A DNA stretch of 64,000 bases from Spinacia oleracea (taxonomy: Eukaryota; Streptophyta; Magnoliopsida; Caryophyllales; Amaranthaceae), in assembly GCF_020520425.1 (NCBI RefSeq), contig NC_079489.1:88899810-88963809 (forward strand), in the 5' to 3' direction. Under the pieces are notes generated by a model that was not told the DNA's origin, did not search any database, and saw only the letters and a list, made by a program, of their open reading frames with translations. Of the stretch, positions 1 to 11,344 are shown piece by piece. Within the stretch, counting starts at the first letter, position 1, and each line of letters opens with the position of its first letter. Position numbers and translations under genes: made by a program.

Positions 1-500
1 TTCATAATTTTGACGACACCTTAAGATTTGGCTAAGCCAATTGAGGGTCAAATGAGAGCAAAAAGTTGATGTAAAACAAAAATTGCAAAATCAGAACTAC
101 ACTCACACTGGTTTCTCGTACAAACAGTGAAATTGCTACTAAAAGAATCGAATTTACGACTACTAAGTATATAAAAAGGATTTAGCGCGAACTTCATCTG
201 GTTTCTATCATATTTCTACCCTCAGGTTCGCAAATTTTTCTCCAACATCTGATGATAATGAGGAACGGTATGAATCCCCAAGGCGAATTTGCTGCAATGC
301 AGTATGCGTAGTAGTAGAAGGGACTCACGGCAAAATGGTTCCCTTCCAATATTGTTGTGATGTAATATATCAGGAGACCATAGAACTGCCCCAGAGATAT
401 TGTCAGCTGAAGAACATGCCTATATGATTTCTGGGTTGCTATAGCATACCTGCATGAATTACATAAGAGATTTTAACCATGTTTAGCGTCATATGTTATT

Positions 501-1725
501 AGGGATGGTCAACGAGACGAGCCAGGTCGGGTGGGCCATGGGTTGGGGAGATGGACACTGGACATACTGTAGGTCAAGGTGGGTTTGGTGGTGGGTTGTG
601 TTGGGGAAAATGAACACATTATGTGATGGGCTGTGGTGGTTTGTGCGGGTCAAGTGGGTTTGATGGGTTTTTACGAGTTTTGGGGGCAAGCTAGTGTGAA
701 TAGTGTGGTTACAGTGGGTGGGTCAGGTGGGTCTGAATGGGTCATATGCGTTTGCTCGATTACTTTAGTGTAAAAAAAATTACAAAATTAATATGAACTT
801 AAATGATGATTTGGCAATAGCCGCAATAAAATGGTAGCCACCACAATACAATAAATCTTAACCGTGAAATAAAATTGACTAATCTAAACCATTGATTTTG
901 CAGACTTTTTAATTTAATACTAGTATGAATCATTTTATAATTAAATAAGTTTTTCAAAATAAAAATAAATGAAATCCAAGATCTACAACAGTTTCCAAAA
1001 AATGAACAAAATGTATGAAACTCTTCAACTCCATTCTTGATGTTCTTGAGAGAAACAAATTGAGAAAAAAAAATTGATGTTACGGTTATGCCTTACAAAT
1101 TTGGGTGGATTCATTTAAACAAGTGTCTGAAATTCTTGGGTTTCAATTTTATTTTTATTTTTTTTATTTGAGGATTCTGATTTCATAGCTTTAACAACAC
1201 TAGGCAACCACAATACATTATCTAGCAAGAACTCCGTATTAAACAAGAGGACCTGCATTTTCACTGTGACTTGATAAAATCCTACAAAGCAAAACCATGA
1301 AAGTGTGCGAAAAAGGTGATAGAGTTCATTTGTATGTTCTCAAACTCGGAAAATAGATGAAGAGAGATAAAATAACAAAATAAAAAATGAACGTTGGAAT
1401 CAAATTAGGAAAATTTAGTTGTAGCCATAATCGAATTATGAAGAGCAGTAGATGAACTTTTTTTATTTTTTTACGAAGAACAAAAAAAACTGATGAAGAG
1501 ATATAAAATACTAAAAAAATAAACGTGGAAGATAAAAGTGAATTTTTTATTTTTTTATTTTTATTTTTGCCATCAATTATTATTAACATAAGCAATGGCC
1601 CAGATGAGTCAACAATAATGAAGGACTCAGATTTAAAGTATTGTAGACTTGTAGTGGCTACCATTTTATTGTGGCCACTCGAAAACGTACTCACAAATGT
1701 AACTAATGTATATTTAAATGTTAAA
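501..1725. other. Foreign segment replacing HYD1 intron 3 and part of exon 3
   Basis: Alignment of the two HYD1 copies stops near 500 and resumes near 1726. The segment starts with a G-rich stretch of GGGT repeats (510-750) and continues AT-rich. A sequence at about 820-850 recurs inverted at about 1650-1680 (AATAAAATGGTAGCCAC and its complement), which suggests an unidentified terminal-inverted-repeat element. The short open frames here show no recognisable protein. Confidence 0.5.
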
Positions 1726-2096
1726 CTATTGTGGAGTCAAAAGAGGCATATCTTGAATCGCCTTTGCTGTATTCTTTCCCTGTGAAACCCGAATTTATTA
1801 GAGAAATTGTGAAAATTTGACCCTATATGCCAAGGGGGAAAAACTATCAATATACTGAGTATTACAAATTTCGGCCAAGAAAAATCCAGTGTTGTCGTTG
1901 TAGAAATCTGGTGAGAAGACGAAGTATCCTTCAACAATCATGTGCATTAAACTGTTGATACTTGATAGTAAACCAGCATATGAGCAACTTTTCAAGTTTT
2001 GTTGCCTTTGGAAACAAACCTGTGTAAAAAATAAAAGGAGAACATGTTCTGAAACCAACATATAAAGCTCTCCAACAGAACATAAATCAAACAATA

Positions 2097-2422
2097 GGGT
2101 GATGATAAAGGTCGCAAGTTACGACAACATTTAGTTGTCGCAATCTTACGTGTCGAGGTTAGCGTCACGTAGGATATTAGTCATCATAATATTTTTACCA
2201 TCAATGCAAAATTTTTACTATGAAAATATGTAAATAAAGTTATCGATATAAAGAAAGAAATAAATTAGAATATTAAGATTTTCCTACCTTTATTTTAAAC
2301 ATGTATAATAGGATATATAAGTTAAATATTTTAGATTCCAATTTAAATCATGACACATAAGCATGTCATGTCATCATTGTGACACGGCTTAAATGTCGCA
2401 TGTTGTGACCTTTATCATTTCG
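2097..2422. mobile_element. Mutator-type MITE in HYD1 pseudogene intron 1
   Basis: A 326-bp element with inverted ends (GATGATAAAGGTCGCAAG on the left; ATGATAAAGGTCACAAC read inward from the right). It is flanked by a perfect 9-bp direct repeat, CAAACAATA (2088-2096 and 2423-2431). A 9-bp target-site duplication is the hallmark of Mutator-like elements. HYD1 intron homology continues on both sides, and the intact copy lacks the insert at the matching place (around 17555), so the insertion is post-duplication or specific to this copy. No coding capacity. Confidence 0.85.
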
Positions 2423-2502
2423 CAAACAATAATGTTTATGGATCAATTTCAATATGTTTTGGAACAACGGGAGTATAGAAAATTTGATTCTAATAGTTAA
2501 TA

Positions 2503-2535
2503 CTAGTGTTGAAGCCCGTGCGATGCCCGGATTTG
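2503..2535 (-). mobile_element. Helitron 3' terminus (minus strand)
   Basis: Read on the minus strand, an imperfect hairpin (CCGGGC-atc-GCACGG) is followed about 10 nt later by CTAG and then a host T, which is the usual Helitron 3' end. The element body extends to the right from here. Its 5' end was not placed; AT-rich DNA with a SNF12 fragment follows. Confidence 0.55.
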
Positions 2536-3239
2536 TAATTTTTCGTACATTTTTGTGTTATTATTTCATCGTATATAAATAGGTGTTTTATAAATTATAC
2601 CTATAATAGAAAGTTAAAATAGGTCCCTTTTTTAAGTATGTTCTAGAAAAACCGAGTTTTGAAATGGTTAGTTCAATAGTGGTAAAACTCGAGTTAGTTA
2701 TTCATGTGATCTCAACAAAATCATTACACATATTATAAAATGAATGATTAATGTAATAGTTCATTAATTCTATTGTTGTGGAGGAACAAACCGGTCAAGT
2801 TATTTAATCTCTTCCATTTACTATTTACATCAACTTTTTTTATATTTATTTTTAGCAATTGCCTATATAAACTATATTAATCCTTACAACTCTCGTTCAA
2901 TTTTCTCCAATATACGGAGCCCTTTTTTTCTTTTTAGAATAAAAAACTTTAAAATAACTCTCTATTGTATTTTGCATTTGAGTAACTCCCTATTTGTTGT
3001 TCTATCTTAATTTTTTTAAAGGGTTTTTTGTTGAGGGGATAATTTTATCTTTTTCTTTGTTATCCCGTTCAACTCCACCCTTCTTCTTGATTGGTTCCCT
3101 TTGAACGATGTAGTTTGCCATTTCTTGACAAAAAGTGTAAGTTTTTCTCACTGTAGCATTTTTTCAAAGAAGCAATACCATTAACTCATTAAGCACATAG
3201 CCGAGTGGAGTATCAGGTGCTAGCACATCCTCGAACTTG

Positions 3240-3515
3240 CCACTAAGAGAACGACTTGTTCCATTTTTGTTTCGGTTGCGCCAAGCAAAGTTCATGGCCT
3301 CAAATAACTCTTATCGGATTTATGTGTTTAACAAATTTGCGAATCAGGATCAGTCTATGCCTAAGAAGCCAAATGCGGAGCCACCTACTTGGACGTTAAA
3401 GGTAAGAGGGTGGAATATTGGAGGATGGGATTGATCCCGAGCAGCTTGCTGCTATGAAACCAAACCCGATGTACCCAAAGTTCTCTAATTTCTTTAAGAG
3501 GGTTACCATTGCTAT
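3240..3515 (+). pseudogene. Captured SNF12/BAF60 (SWI/SNF subunit) gene fragment
   Basis: The translation contains PKKPNAEPPTWTLKV and, after a one-base frame break near 3405-3420, EDGIDPEQLAAMKPNPMYPK followed by FSNFFKRVTIA. This matches the region upstream of the SWIB domain in plant SNF12/CHC1 (BAF60-type) proteins, which are core subunits of SWI/SNF chromatin-remodelling complexes. Only this single exon-sized piece is present: no SWIB domain, and no exons on either side. It lies just inside a Helitron 3' end, and Helitrons are known to capture exon fragments, so capture is the likely origin (inference). Not expected to be functional. Confidence 0.8.
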
Positions 3516-3707
3516 TTGCCTGTGAAATTCAAGCCTATAGATACTAAGCTATCGAAATTCATCCAAAAAAGAGTGGCTACGTAATTGAAAAAAAATCTAA
3601 TGCTTATATGTATATATATACATATATACAAGAAGGGAGAAGAGAATTGGGATAAATTTTTGTTGAAATCTATCTTTATTATGTTATCTACAATTTAAAT
3701 CTATCTT

Positions 3708-3709
<2 letters not shown>

Positions 3710-3775
<66 letters not shown>
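3710..3775. repeat. (TA)n microsatellite
   Basis: About 32 uninterrupted TA units. The phrase AATCTATCTTTATTAT occurs twice just upstream (3668 and 3697); one of these could be a Helitron 5' end, but this is uncertain. Confidence 0.95.
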
Positions 3776-3779
<4 letters not shown>

Positions 3780-4569
3780 GATTTCCAACACATGACCCTA
3801 GTTATCACGGCATTTTTTTGTAGCAGGGTTACACAAATACAAACTCAAAAAATCTTCGCTAAACATGCATGTTAGGTCTTAAATGATGCATCTATTGTAA
3901 AACGGATAAAATATATAATTTATAAATTGAGTAATAAAATATGTCGTTGGGTTTGTTTTTCAAGAAAATGATGATCGATGAACGACATAATGTGAAAAGA
4001 AATGGCACAAACTCTTAATTACACCCGGCGTAGGCGGATGTAAAGTTACCCAAAATGCTTAAATTTATTATGACTTAATGAAAAAGTTATTTACCCGCTA
4101 TGTCCCTTTTTAATCTTTACTTCTGGTATCATACGCGATTTAGTTAACAGATAATTAATGTAGATAAATAGTTATTTATGTTTATTCAAACAATGCAAAT
4201 TACGTCTCTTAATAATATTTTCACTTTTATCAAAATTTAATATTGAGCAAGTGAAAAGAATTTAATATTTCAACGGGAAAGTGTGTAAGATTTAATACCC
4301 AGTATATTTAATTGATTAAAACAATCATTTGGTATGATTTTTTATTAGTCAACCTCTAAACTTATGCAAATGCAACCTATTTAGAGTTGATGTATTCTAG
4401 TTTCTAGATTTTTCTACACTAGTCATTTATCTAGATTTTTCTTAGGATAATTCTAGACATTTCCTAAGATTATTCTAGATTATAATTTACAATAATAATC
4501 TAGATTTTTCTAGATTAATATTTCAACAATTTTTGCTAAAATATTATTGGCATTTATGTTATGAATCCT
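3776..4569. other. AT-rich intergenic DNA, no gene seen
   Basis: No open frame with recognisable similarity. Contains several TCTAGATTTTTCTAG-like short palindromes at 4390-4525 and the left 8-bp target repeat of the adjoining hAT-type MITE (4562-4569). Confidence 0.6.
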
Positions 4570-5096
4570 CAGTGGCGGCGCCAGTACGGGTTCAGTGGGT
4601 TAAATTATGAAACTTTAATAATATTATTAAATTATTATTAAATTATAAAAAAGAAGTTCACAAGATTATTAAATTATGAAACTTTAATAATATGTACAAT
4701 TTTCAGCGCTAAAAAATGACAATAAGGCAAAGCTGGAGCAGTGGTTTGAGCGGAAATGGTCTCCCCCCTTTATCCGACATTTGATTTTTTTCCTTTTCAT
4801 TCTTAGTAGCACTAGTTTTAAACTTTTAATAAATATTTTTTTTTATACATTCCTATTACTAAATGTCTTTCAAATTTTAAAAATTAACCAATACTCTAGA
4901 AAAAATTGGATTTTGTTTTTATTCATTATCTTAAAAAAAAATCTTTAATTATTTATCTTATGTACTACAATATGTATAAAACGTATTATTTGCACCCAAA
5001 AAATCAATAAAATATGTTAATATACGCTCTGTACAAAAAAGATGATTTATGTTTTAATTTCGAACCCTTAACACAAATTTCCTGGTACCGCTACTG
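4570..5096. mobile_element. hAT-type MITE
   Basis: A 527-bp AT-rich element bounded by inverted ends CAGTGGCGGCGCCAG (left) and CAGTAGCGGTACCAG (read inward from the right). Perfect 8-bp direct repeats TGAATCCT lie at 4562-4569 and 5097-5104. The 8-bp TSD and CAG-starting ends point to the hAT superfamily. No transposase frame, so non-autonomous. Confidence 0.88.
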
Positions 5097-5104
5097 TGAA
5101 TCCT

Positions 5105-5445
5105 TCATGTTACAAATCCATTGATTGCAGAAAGTTTGATACTTTGATAACGCCATGTCTAGCATTGAGCGAATCCATCCATGGGATTTCTTTAAATTTT
5201 TCGCTACCCAAATCAAAGCAAAGAATGTGGTGCAACATACACCAAACCTCCGGCCTAATTGTGCCTAATTAGTCAATTATCCATTGCACAAGCCATTACA
5301 AATACAACCCGAACAATGATATGGCCCATATGTTATTTGGGTCATAATCCACTAACCATTTCCGAACCAAAACTTAACTCAATACAGACGGGCTGTTAAA
5401 TGACGATTGACGGCCCAAGTCAATACAAGACAAGGCAACTTTCGT
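5105..5445. other. Intergenic DNA, nothing recognised
   Basis: Short frames only, all broken. No repeat unit or terminal structure could be assigned; it may be part of the Helitron ending at 6657. Confidence 0.4.
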
Positions 5446-5925
5446 AAGTAAACTAATGGTTTCGGCCAATGAAAAATAAGATTTCTATTTTATTTTTGAA
5501 TTAAAAAAATCGATTGCCACATAGATATTTTAATTAATTAATTACTAATATATACAACTCCATCTAAAATCAAACACTCTAATAATATAATTAAAAAATA
5601 AATCTAAAATAAAATTCATCAAAAATCAAATACTAATCTAAAATAAATAAAATTCATTTTAAAATCAAACATTAGTCCAATATTAGAGCGTCACATGGGA
5701 AATCTAATGGTTTCGGCCAATGAAAAATAAGAGTTCAAACTTAATTTTGAATTAAAAAAGTCGAGTGCCATGTAGATAAATAATTAAGTGCCACATAGAT
5801 ATTTTTGTTAACTAATTAATTATATTACGCATATACAATTTCATTCAAAAACAAACACTGTCATAATTAAAAAAAATCTAAAATGAAATTCAATGAAAAA
5901 TTAAAAGCTAATCTAATATAATATT

Positions 5926-5985
<60 letters not shown>

Positions 5986-6600
5986 AGACATATTTACTGA
6001 ATTATTAGAGCGCCACGTAGGATTACTAATGTTTTCGGCCAATGTAAAATAAGATTTCTAATTCATTTTTGAATTAAAAAAATCAATTGACACGTAGATA
6101 ATTAATTAGGTGCCACATAGATATTTTAATTACTTAATTACTAATATATATAACTCCATCTAAAATCAAACACTCTAATAATTAAAAAATAAATCTAAAA
6201 TAAAATTCATCCAAAATCAAACACTAATCTAAAATAAAATAAATAAGATTCAATTTAAAATCAAACACTAATCTAAAATAAAATAAATAAGATTCAATTT
6301 AAAATCAAACATTAATCCAATATTAAAACGCCACATAAGAAATATAATGGTTTCTGCCAATGAAAAATAAGATTTCAAAATTAATTTTGAATTGAAAAAA
6401 AGTAGAGTGCCACGTAGATAAATAATTAAGTGCCACGTTAATATTTTTATTAATTAATTTTTAATATTACGCATATACAATTTCATCCAAAAACAAACAT
6501 TCTCATAGTTATAAAAAAAAATCTAAAATGAAATTCAATGCAAAATCAAAAACTAATCTAATCTAATACGAAATATATAAAATTGGTATATACATAGGAT
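5446..6600. repeat. Higher-order tandem repeat, A-B-A-B
   Basis: Four units begin near 5453, 5704, 6026 and 6346, each opening with a variant of AATGGTTTCGGCCAATG and running through GAATTAAAAAA, a 'tgccacgtagata' phrase and a CATCTAAAATCAAACACT-like block. Units 1 and 3 resemble each other more closely, as do units 2 and 4 (which share TATTACGCATATACAATTTC), so the array is two copies of a roughly 600-bp dimer. A TA microsatellite (5933-5983) expands unit 2. Confidence 0.8.
5933..5983. repeat. (TA)n microsatellite
   Basis: About 25 TA units inside the second unit of the tandem array. Confidence 0.95.
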
Positions 6601-6627
6601 TTTTATTTAAACATAACAATTTAATAG

Positions 6628-6657
6628 AATCCGTGCATCGCACAGGCTAAAATCTAG
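6628..6657 (+). mobile_element. Helitron 3' terminus (plus strand)
   Basis: CCGTGC-atc-GCACAGG hairpin, then CTAG at 6654-6657 followed by T. It has the opposite orientation to the terminus at 2503, so two Helitrons probably lie 5' end to 5' end across 2503-6657. The tandem array above sits just inside this 3' end. A 5' TC end could not be fixed; 3697 is a candidate. Confidence 0.55.
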
Positions 6658-7619
6658 TCTTGAATAATTTAGAGAGAGGTTTGACTTGTGATTATTATGA
6701 CAGATTGACAGCAGAGTTTTAGATTAATAATAATATTGATGAAGTAATTATTAATTAGGAGCAGATTAGAATACAAACATTTGCGTACAAACTTTTGTAA
6801 AAGACGGTCTTACAGGAAAGACCAACCTTATTCAATACTCGCGGGTCAATTCAAACGGATACGGGTCAGCGCGGGTTTTTAATTTTCGGGTCATATAAGA
6901 ACAATTTTTCCACTCCATAATTCATTTTCTCTCTCCTCAAAATGCGTCTGCCCCCTCTCTCTCCTCTAAAACTCTCGCCTCTCTCTCTCCTCCAAATCTC
7001 GGCCACCTCCTCACCGCCGTCTCCGTCGCCTCCTTGCTGCCGTCTCCATTTTCTCCGACCTCCTTTGCCGACGTCAAGGTTTTTGAAGCTGAATGAGGCT
7101 ACGTAGGTCAAGGTGCGGCGGCGAATTTTAACCCGTGAAAGTCCCTCACCGGCGTAAGTGGCGGTGTAACAGATAGGAGGTGTGAGGATGATGTTCTGTC
7201 GCCATTCGATGATGTTGAGAATGTTGCCTCCTTGCCCCCGTCGCCATCGGAGGTTAGGGTTTTTCGAACTTCATCTCTCTCCTTCATTCATCTTTGATTT
7301 AAGATTCTTCATCTTTTCGAATACGCGCGTCTTCTTCTAATATTCTTTTCCAGTAGTTCTTCGGATCCATTAGCATGATTTGATTTTGGTTTCGAATTTG
7401 TTTCTGATTTGATTTTGGTTTGTGGCGTCGAATGCGGCGTTTCCTCCTTTTGTAGATCGAAGAAATGAATATATGATGGGCAGGAGATGAATCCTTGTTC
7501 TACTCTGTTTCTGACGTTGTTCTTCTAGTCTGGCTGGAGGTCGCCCCTGATTTTCGTCGCTGGAGCTGCTTCTGCTGCTGTCGTGGCTGCTGTTGATGTT
7601 GTTGGTTGTTGGTGATGTT

Positions 7620-9175
7620 TTAATTTCGGTTTAATTATAATATTCATGGTTTTAGTTAAGAAATGTATTGTTTTAGTTATATTTTAGGTATGAAATGAAA
7701 TTTTTTAGTTGCGGTTTTTTGTCAATTATTATTTCAGTTATATTTTTGTTGTATTTAGTTAAGAAATAAATAGTTTTAGTTATTTATTATCTTATTTTAG
7801 AATAATTTCGTTTTAGTTGTGTTTTATTTTGTTACATTTAGTTATAATTTTGTTACATTTAGTTAAGAATAAATTTAGAATTTTGAAATTTTAGGTTTAG
7901 TTAAGATATTCTTAGTTATAGTTTAGATTCTTTTGGTTTTAGTTACGATTTTCTTGGTTTTAGGTAGGAATTTTTGATTTTTAGTTATGTATTTACGAGT
8001 TTTAGATAACGAATTTCAGAGTTTTAGTTAAGATTTAAATTTTTAAGCAATGAAATTAATTAGTTAAGAAATATAATGAATTAGTTAACCAATGTAACTA
8101 ATTATTTAAGTTCTGGAACTAATAAGTTTACATATATATAAAAAATGTATTTGTAGCTTGAAATTCAATTAGTTAATTATTGGAACTAATTAGTCAAGCG
8201 ATGAAATTAATAAGTCAATTATTTAAGTATTTGGATCAATTAGTTAAGCATTAAAGCCAATTAGTCAACCACTGTAACTAATTAGTTAAGCACTGAAACT
8301 AATAAGTTTACAGATATGAATAAAGTATTTGCGAAGCCTGAAAATCAAATAGTTTAGTTATTGTACCAATTAGTTAAGCCTGAAATTCTATTAGTTAAGC
8401 AATAGAATCAATTAGTTAAGCAATAAAACCAATTAGTTAAGCAATGAAACGATTTAGTGAAAGCAATTAAACAAATGGAACCAATCAGTTAAGCATAAAA
8501 TTCAATTAGTTAAGCATGAAATTCAATTAGTTAAACAATGGATCCAATTAATTAATCAATTGAACCATTTTAGTCAAAGCAGCGGAACGATTTAATTAAA
8601 TCAATAGAACAAACTAGTTAAGCAATGGAACCAATTAGTTAAGCCAGAAATTCAATTAGTTAATCAATTGAACCAATTAGTTAAACCTACAATGCAATTA
8701 GTTAAGCCTGAAATCCAATTAGTTAAGCAACGAAACCAATTTAATTTAGCACTAAAACTAATTAGTTAAACAATAAAAAAAAGTATTTGTTAACCTTAAA
8801 ATTCAATTAGTTAAACAATAAAACCAATTAGTTAACCAATGAAAACAATTAGTTAAGCGTAAAATTCATTTAGTTAAACCTGAAATTCAATTAGTTAAGC
8901 CAGAAATTCAATTAGTTAATCAATTGAACCAATTAGTTAAACCTAAAATGCAATTAGTTAAGCAACGGAACCAATTAGTTAAGCAACGAAACCAATTAGT
9001 TAAGCAATGGAACCAATTAGTCAAGCCTGAAATTCAATTAGTTAAGCAACGAAACCAATTTAATTTAGCACTAAAACTAATTAGTTAAGCAATAAAAAAA
9101 GTATTTGTTAACCCTAAAATTCAATTAGTTAAACAATAAAACCAATTAGTTAACCAATGAAAACAATTAGTTAAG
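7620..9175. repeat. TTAGTTAAG-rich degenerate minisatellite
   Basis: From about 8040 the unit is roughly 19-21 bp, close to AATTAGTTAAGCAATGAAACC, repeated several dozen times with scattered changes. From 7620 to 8040 the looser motif TTTTAGTTA recurs every 15-30 bp. A block at 8640-8850 is repeated at 8895-9180 almost unchanged (including the phrase AAAAGTATTTGTTAACC), showing segmental duplication inside the array. It lies within the 4.5-kb Mutator-like element. Confidence 0.85.
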
Positions 9176-9604
9176 AATTGTCGTGTTTTAGTTAAGATTA
9201 TATTATCTTAACTAAAACATCATTATTCTTAACTAAAACAAATATAATCCTAACTATAACAAAATAATTTTTAACTAAGACCAATTCAATGTTGACTAAA
9301 AGCAAATGTACAGTAAGTTCGTAACTAAACCAATTTTTTTAAACCTAAGACGATATTATACTTAACTGAATATAACAAATATATAACTAAAACAAAAAAT
9401 GACTTAACTAAATATAATTATTAAATTAATACAAAATTTGATAGACTTTACTTTGCATACAACTATAGACATTTAGTATTTTACAATCATAGATGCAAAT
9501 TACAAAATGCAAGTGTTGTTCCAATTGCTGAGGACTGCAGAGAGTTGTTTACAATTGCTGTTCCATACGGCCAAATCAAAGATATAACAAGGAACTCTAG
9601 AAGA

Positions 9605-9713
9605 TCATTGACTATTATTAGTGTTGTTTATCTTTATCTCAATAAGCTCGTTAAACAGTTGGCGACAAATTGGGCACTTGTTTGATTGCAGCCTCAGCTC
9701 TTGGGCAAATACA
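9605..9713 (-). pseudogene. Captured RING-type E3 ligase exon (LOG2/LUL-like)
   Basis: A splice-acceptor-like TTTGCAG ends at 9714, followed by an open stretch reading FAQELRLQSNKCPICRQLF then NELIEIKIN, closed by TGA. CPICRQ followed by ELIEIK is the C-terminal half of the RING finger in plant LOG2/LUL-like (mahogunin-type) ubiquitin ligases. The first half of the RING is absent and a Cys expected just before AQELR appears as Phe. It is a last-exon fragment inside a Mutator-like element. Confidence 0.6.
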
Positions 9714-9984
9714 CTGCAAATAGAATCATAAATTAGTCAAAGAAAAGAACAAAAGATATAACAAAGAAAAAACTTGTGAAAAAACTTTTACTCTCGATCT
9801 ACAATCTAAAGCAGCTCCTTATACCAAATGCCAAGACTGACTAGGAAGAAATAATGCAGTCTTCAGACAACAACTAATGGATCCAAAGGAACTTATGGTC
9901 ATCAAAAACCATTGGATTCACAGATGGAACATGGAACACATCCCATATATCAGACCACCCCACAAATAAGCCAGAGTTGGATCT

Positions 9985-10233
9985 CAATCATTATTGATGC
10001 AGTATGGAAAAAACCGACACATAAAATCAAGAGCAGCAACAACATGGATCATTAACAAGAATAGAGTAACAATTCTAAAGGAGCACATAAAATGTGGGCG
10101 GCAACTCCCCTTCAAACAGACAGAAGCAACGACTTTACTACTAGGGATACAACAAGCGAAGACTTATGGAAATCAAAAGGTGCCGCTCAAGGACTGCAAC
10201 AATTTAGTTACAGCATTACAACAACCTGGATAA
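9985..10233 (+). pseudogene. RNase H-like (RVT_3 type) fragment
   Basis: Phrases IIDAVWKK, TEATTLLLGIQQAKTYG and DCNNLVTALQQPG, in the spacing of the RNase H-like domain linked to plant non-LTR retrotransposons and to host RVT_3 proteins. A frame change separates the first phrase from the rest, so it is not a working domain. Whether it was captured from a host RVT_3 gene or from a LINE cannot be decided. Confidence 0.5.
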
Positions 10234-11344
10234 TTTTATTGACAAATTTTCCTTTACTATTTGCAAATTGTATTAGGACCTGATTACACACAGCTAGGTG
10301 AATCACACAGAAGCACCACAAAGCTTAACTAAACAACGAAAAATCATAACTAAATATTCACATTGAAAACTAAACACATAAAAAACATAACTAAATATGA
10401 CAATGCATTCACTAATTCACATTGAAAACTAAACACATAAAAAACATAACTAAATTTGAGAAATCCTTAACTAATTTGATTCATAACTAAGCATGCCACA
10501 TACTAGAGTACCACAAATCCAAACTAAAATTAACAAGAGATAACTAAAATGTAAATTTGATCAATAATTTCATGTGTACTGGAATGAATAATTTCAACAA
10601 AATCAGCGCAATTAAGAGAACTATGTATATGCGAAGGAACTGAAACACTAGATCTGTGAATTGAGTGTGAAATTGAATATGAAAAATATACTTACACAAT
10701 CTGAAAGAAAGCGAAATGGTTGGGATTTCCGTCCGATATATTTCGTGCCATTGTTGTCGAGGTAGAGTGCGGATTTAGGATAGAGGAAGTTTGAAGTTGC
10801 AGATTTTTTTCACCGGAACCCTAGATCTGCAGCTCTTCCATGTGAGGCGGCGGAAAAGCTTCCAAAGAGGCGGAGGGTTTGAGGAGGGAGAGAGATCGCC
10901 GATGGCTTTGAGAAGTTAAAGAAGTCGGCGGAGAGATCGACGAGGTGACCAGGACAGTCGGAATCCATGTCGTAAATGGAGTTAGCCGGAGATTGAGGAA
11001 GAAGAATGAGAGTTTTTAGGGTTTTGAAAGGGATGACGACGAGTACAACGACGGCGAAGAGGGGACAATGAAGGCTGCAAAGATGGGACGGTGAGGACGG
11101 ACGGCGGCAGCAAGGAGGTGACGAGTCGACGGTGTGCCGAGTTTTGGAGGAGCGAGAGGCAGAGAGCTTTGGAGGAGAGAGACTGAGAGCAAGAGTTTAG
11201 AGACGCGTTTGGAGAAAATGAGAGAATAGTGAAAAATAACCTAATTATACCGCGCGTGAAGTCACGCGCGCGTGATTTTATCACTCGGTCTTTCCTACAC
11301 GCACCTATAAGGCGGTCTTACCGAAAAGTTACTGACATTTGCGT

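Larger units (their letters stand above)
194..2475 (-). pseudogene. HYD1: HYD1 (sterol delta8-delta7 isomerase) pseudogene, left copy
   Basis: A broken duplicate of the intact gene at 15965-17829, on the same strand. Exon 4 (194-449) is fully open for 85 codons and keeps the EBP-family motif ANSPW. Exon 3 survives only at about 1726-1789 (KEYSKGDSRYASFDS). The part of exon 3 that carries the catalytic Glu and Thr of the family, plus most of intron 3, is replaced by foreign DNA at about 501-1725. Exon 2 (about 1885-2025) keeps VEGYFVFSPDFYNDNTGFFL but has a net +7-base indel relative to the intact copy, so it is frameshifted. Intron 1 sequence can be followed to about 2475, interrupted by a MITE; exon 1 was not found. 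Identification rests on alignment by eye to the intact copy and the plant HYDRA1/EBP family. A functional product is very unlikely. Confidence 0.9.
9180..10560. repeat. CTTAACTAAAA blocks, inverted partner of the AGTTAAG array
   Basis: At 9185-9430 and again at 10320-10560 the same motif appears in the complementary sense (CTTAACTAAAAC, CATAACTAAA). A 34-bp phrase around TTCACATTGAAAACTAAAC is repeated at 10357 and 10417. Together with the plus-sense array it gives the element a large, loose fold-back character. Confidence 0.7.
6786..11334. mobile_element. Mutator-like element (4.5 kb) with captured gene scraps
   Basis: Flanked by 9-bp direct repeats ACATTTGCG (6777-6785 and 11335-11343). 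The ends are imperfect inverted repeats sharing ACTTTT, a GACGGTCTTAC/GACCGCCTTAT block and GGAAAGACC. No MURA transposase frame is visible. Inside are a pyrimidine-rich 5'-UTR-like zone (6900-7250), a long AGTTA-rich repeat field, a RING-finger exon fragment (minus) and an RNase H-like fragment (plus). This makes it a non-autonomous Pack-MULE-like element. Boundaries rest on the TSD and on end alignment by eye. Confidence 0.8.

Noticed and set aside
1326..1785. Overlapping frames of 86 and 122 codons on opposite strands
   Set aside because: Low-complexity Phe/Leu/Lys/Ile translations of AT-rich DNA in the foreign segment; no similarity.
8040..9175. Regularly spaced repeats that could look like a CRISPR array
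   Set aside because: Units are degenerate, spacers are not unique, the DNA is plant nuclear and lies in a transposon.
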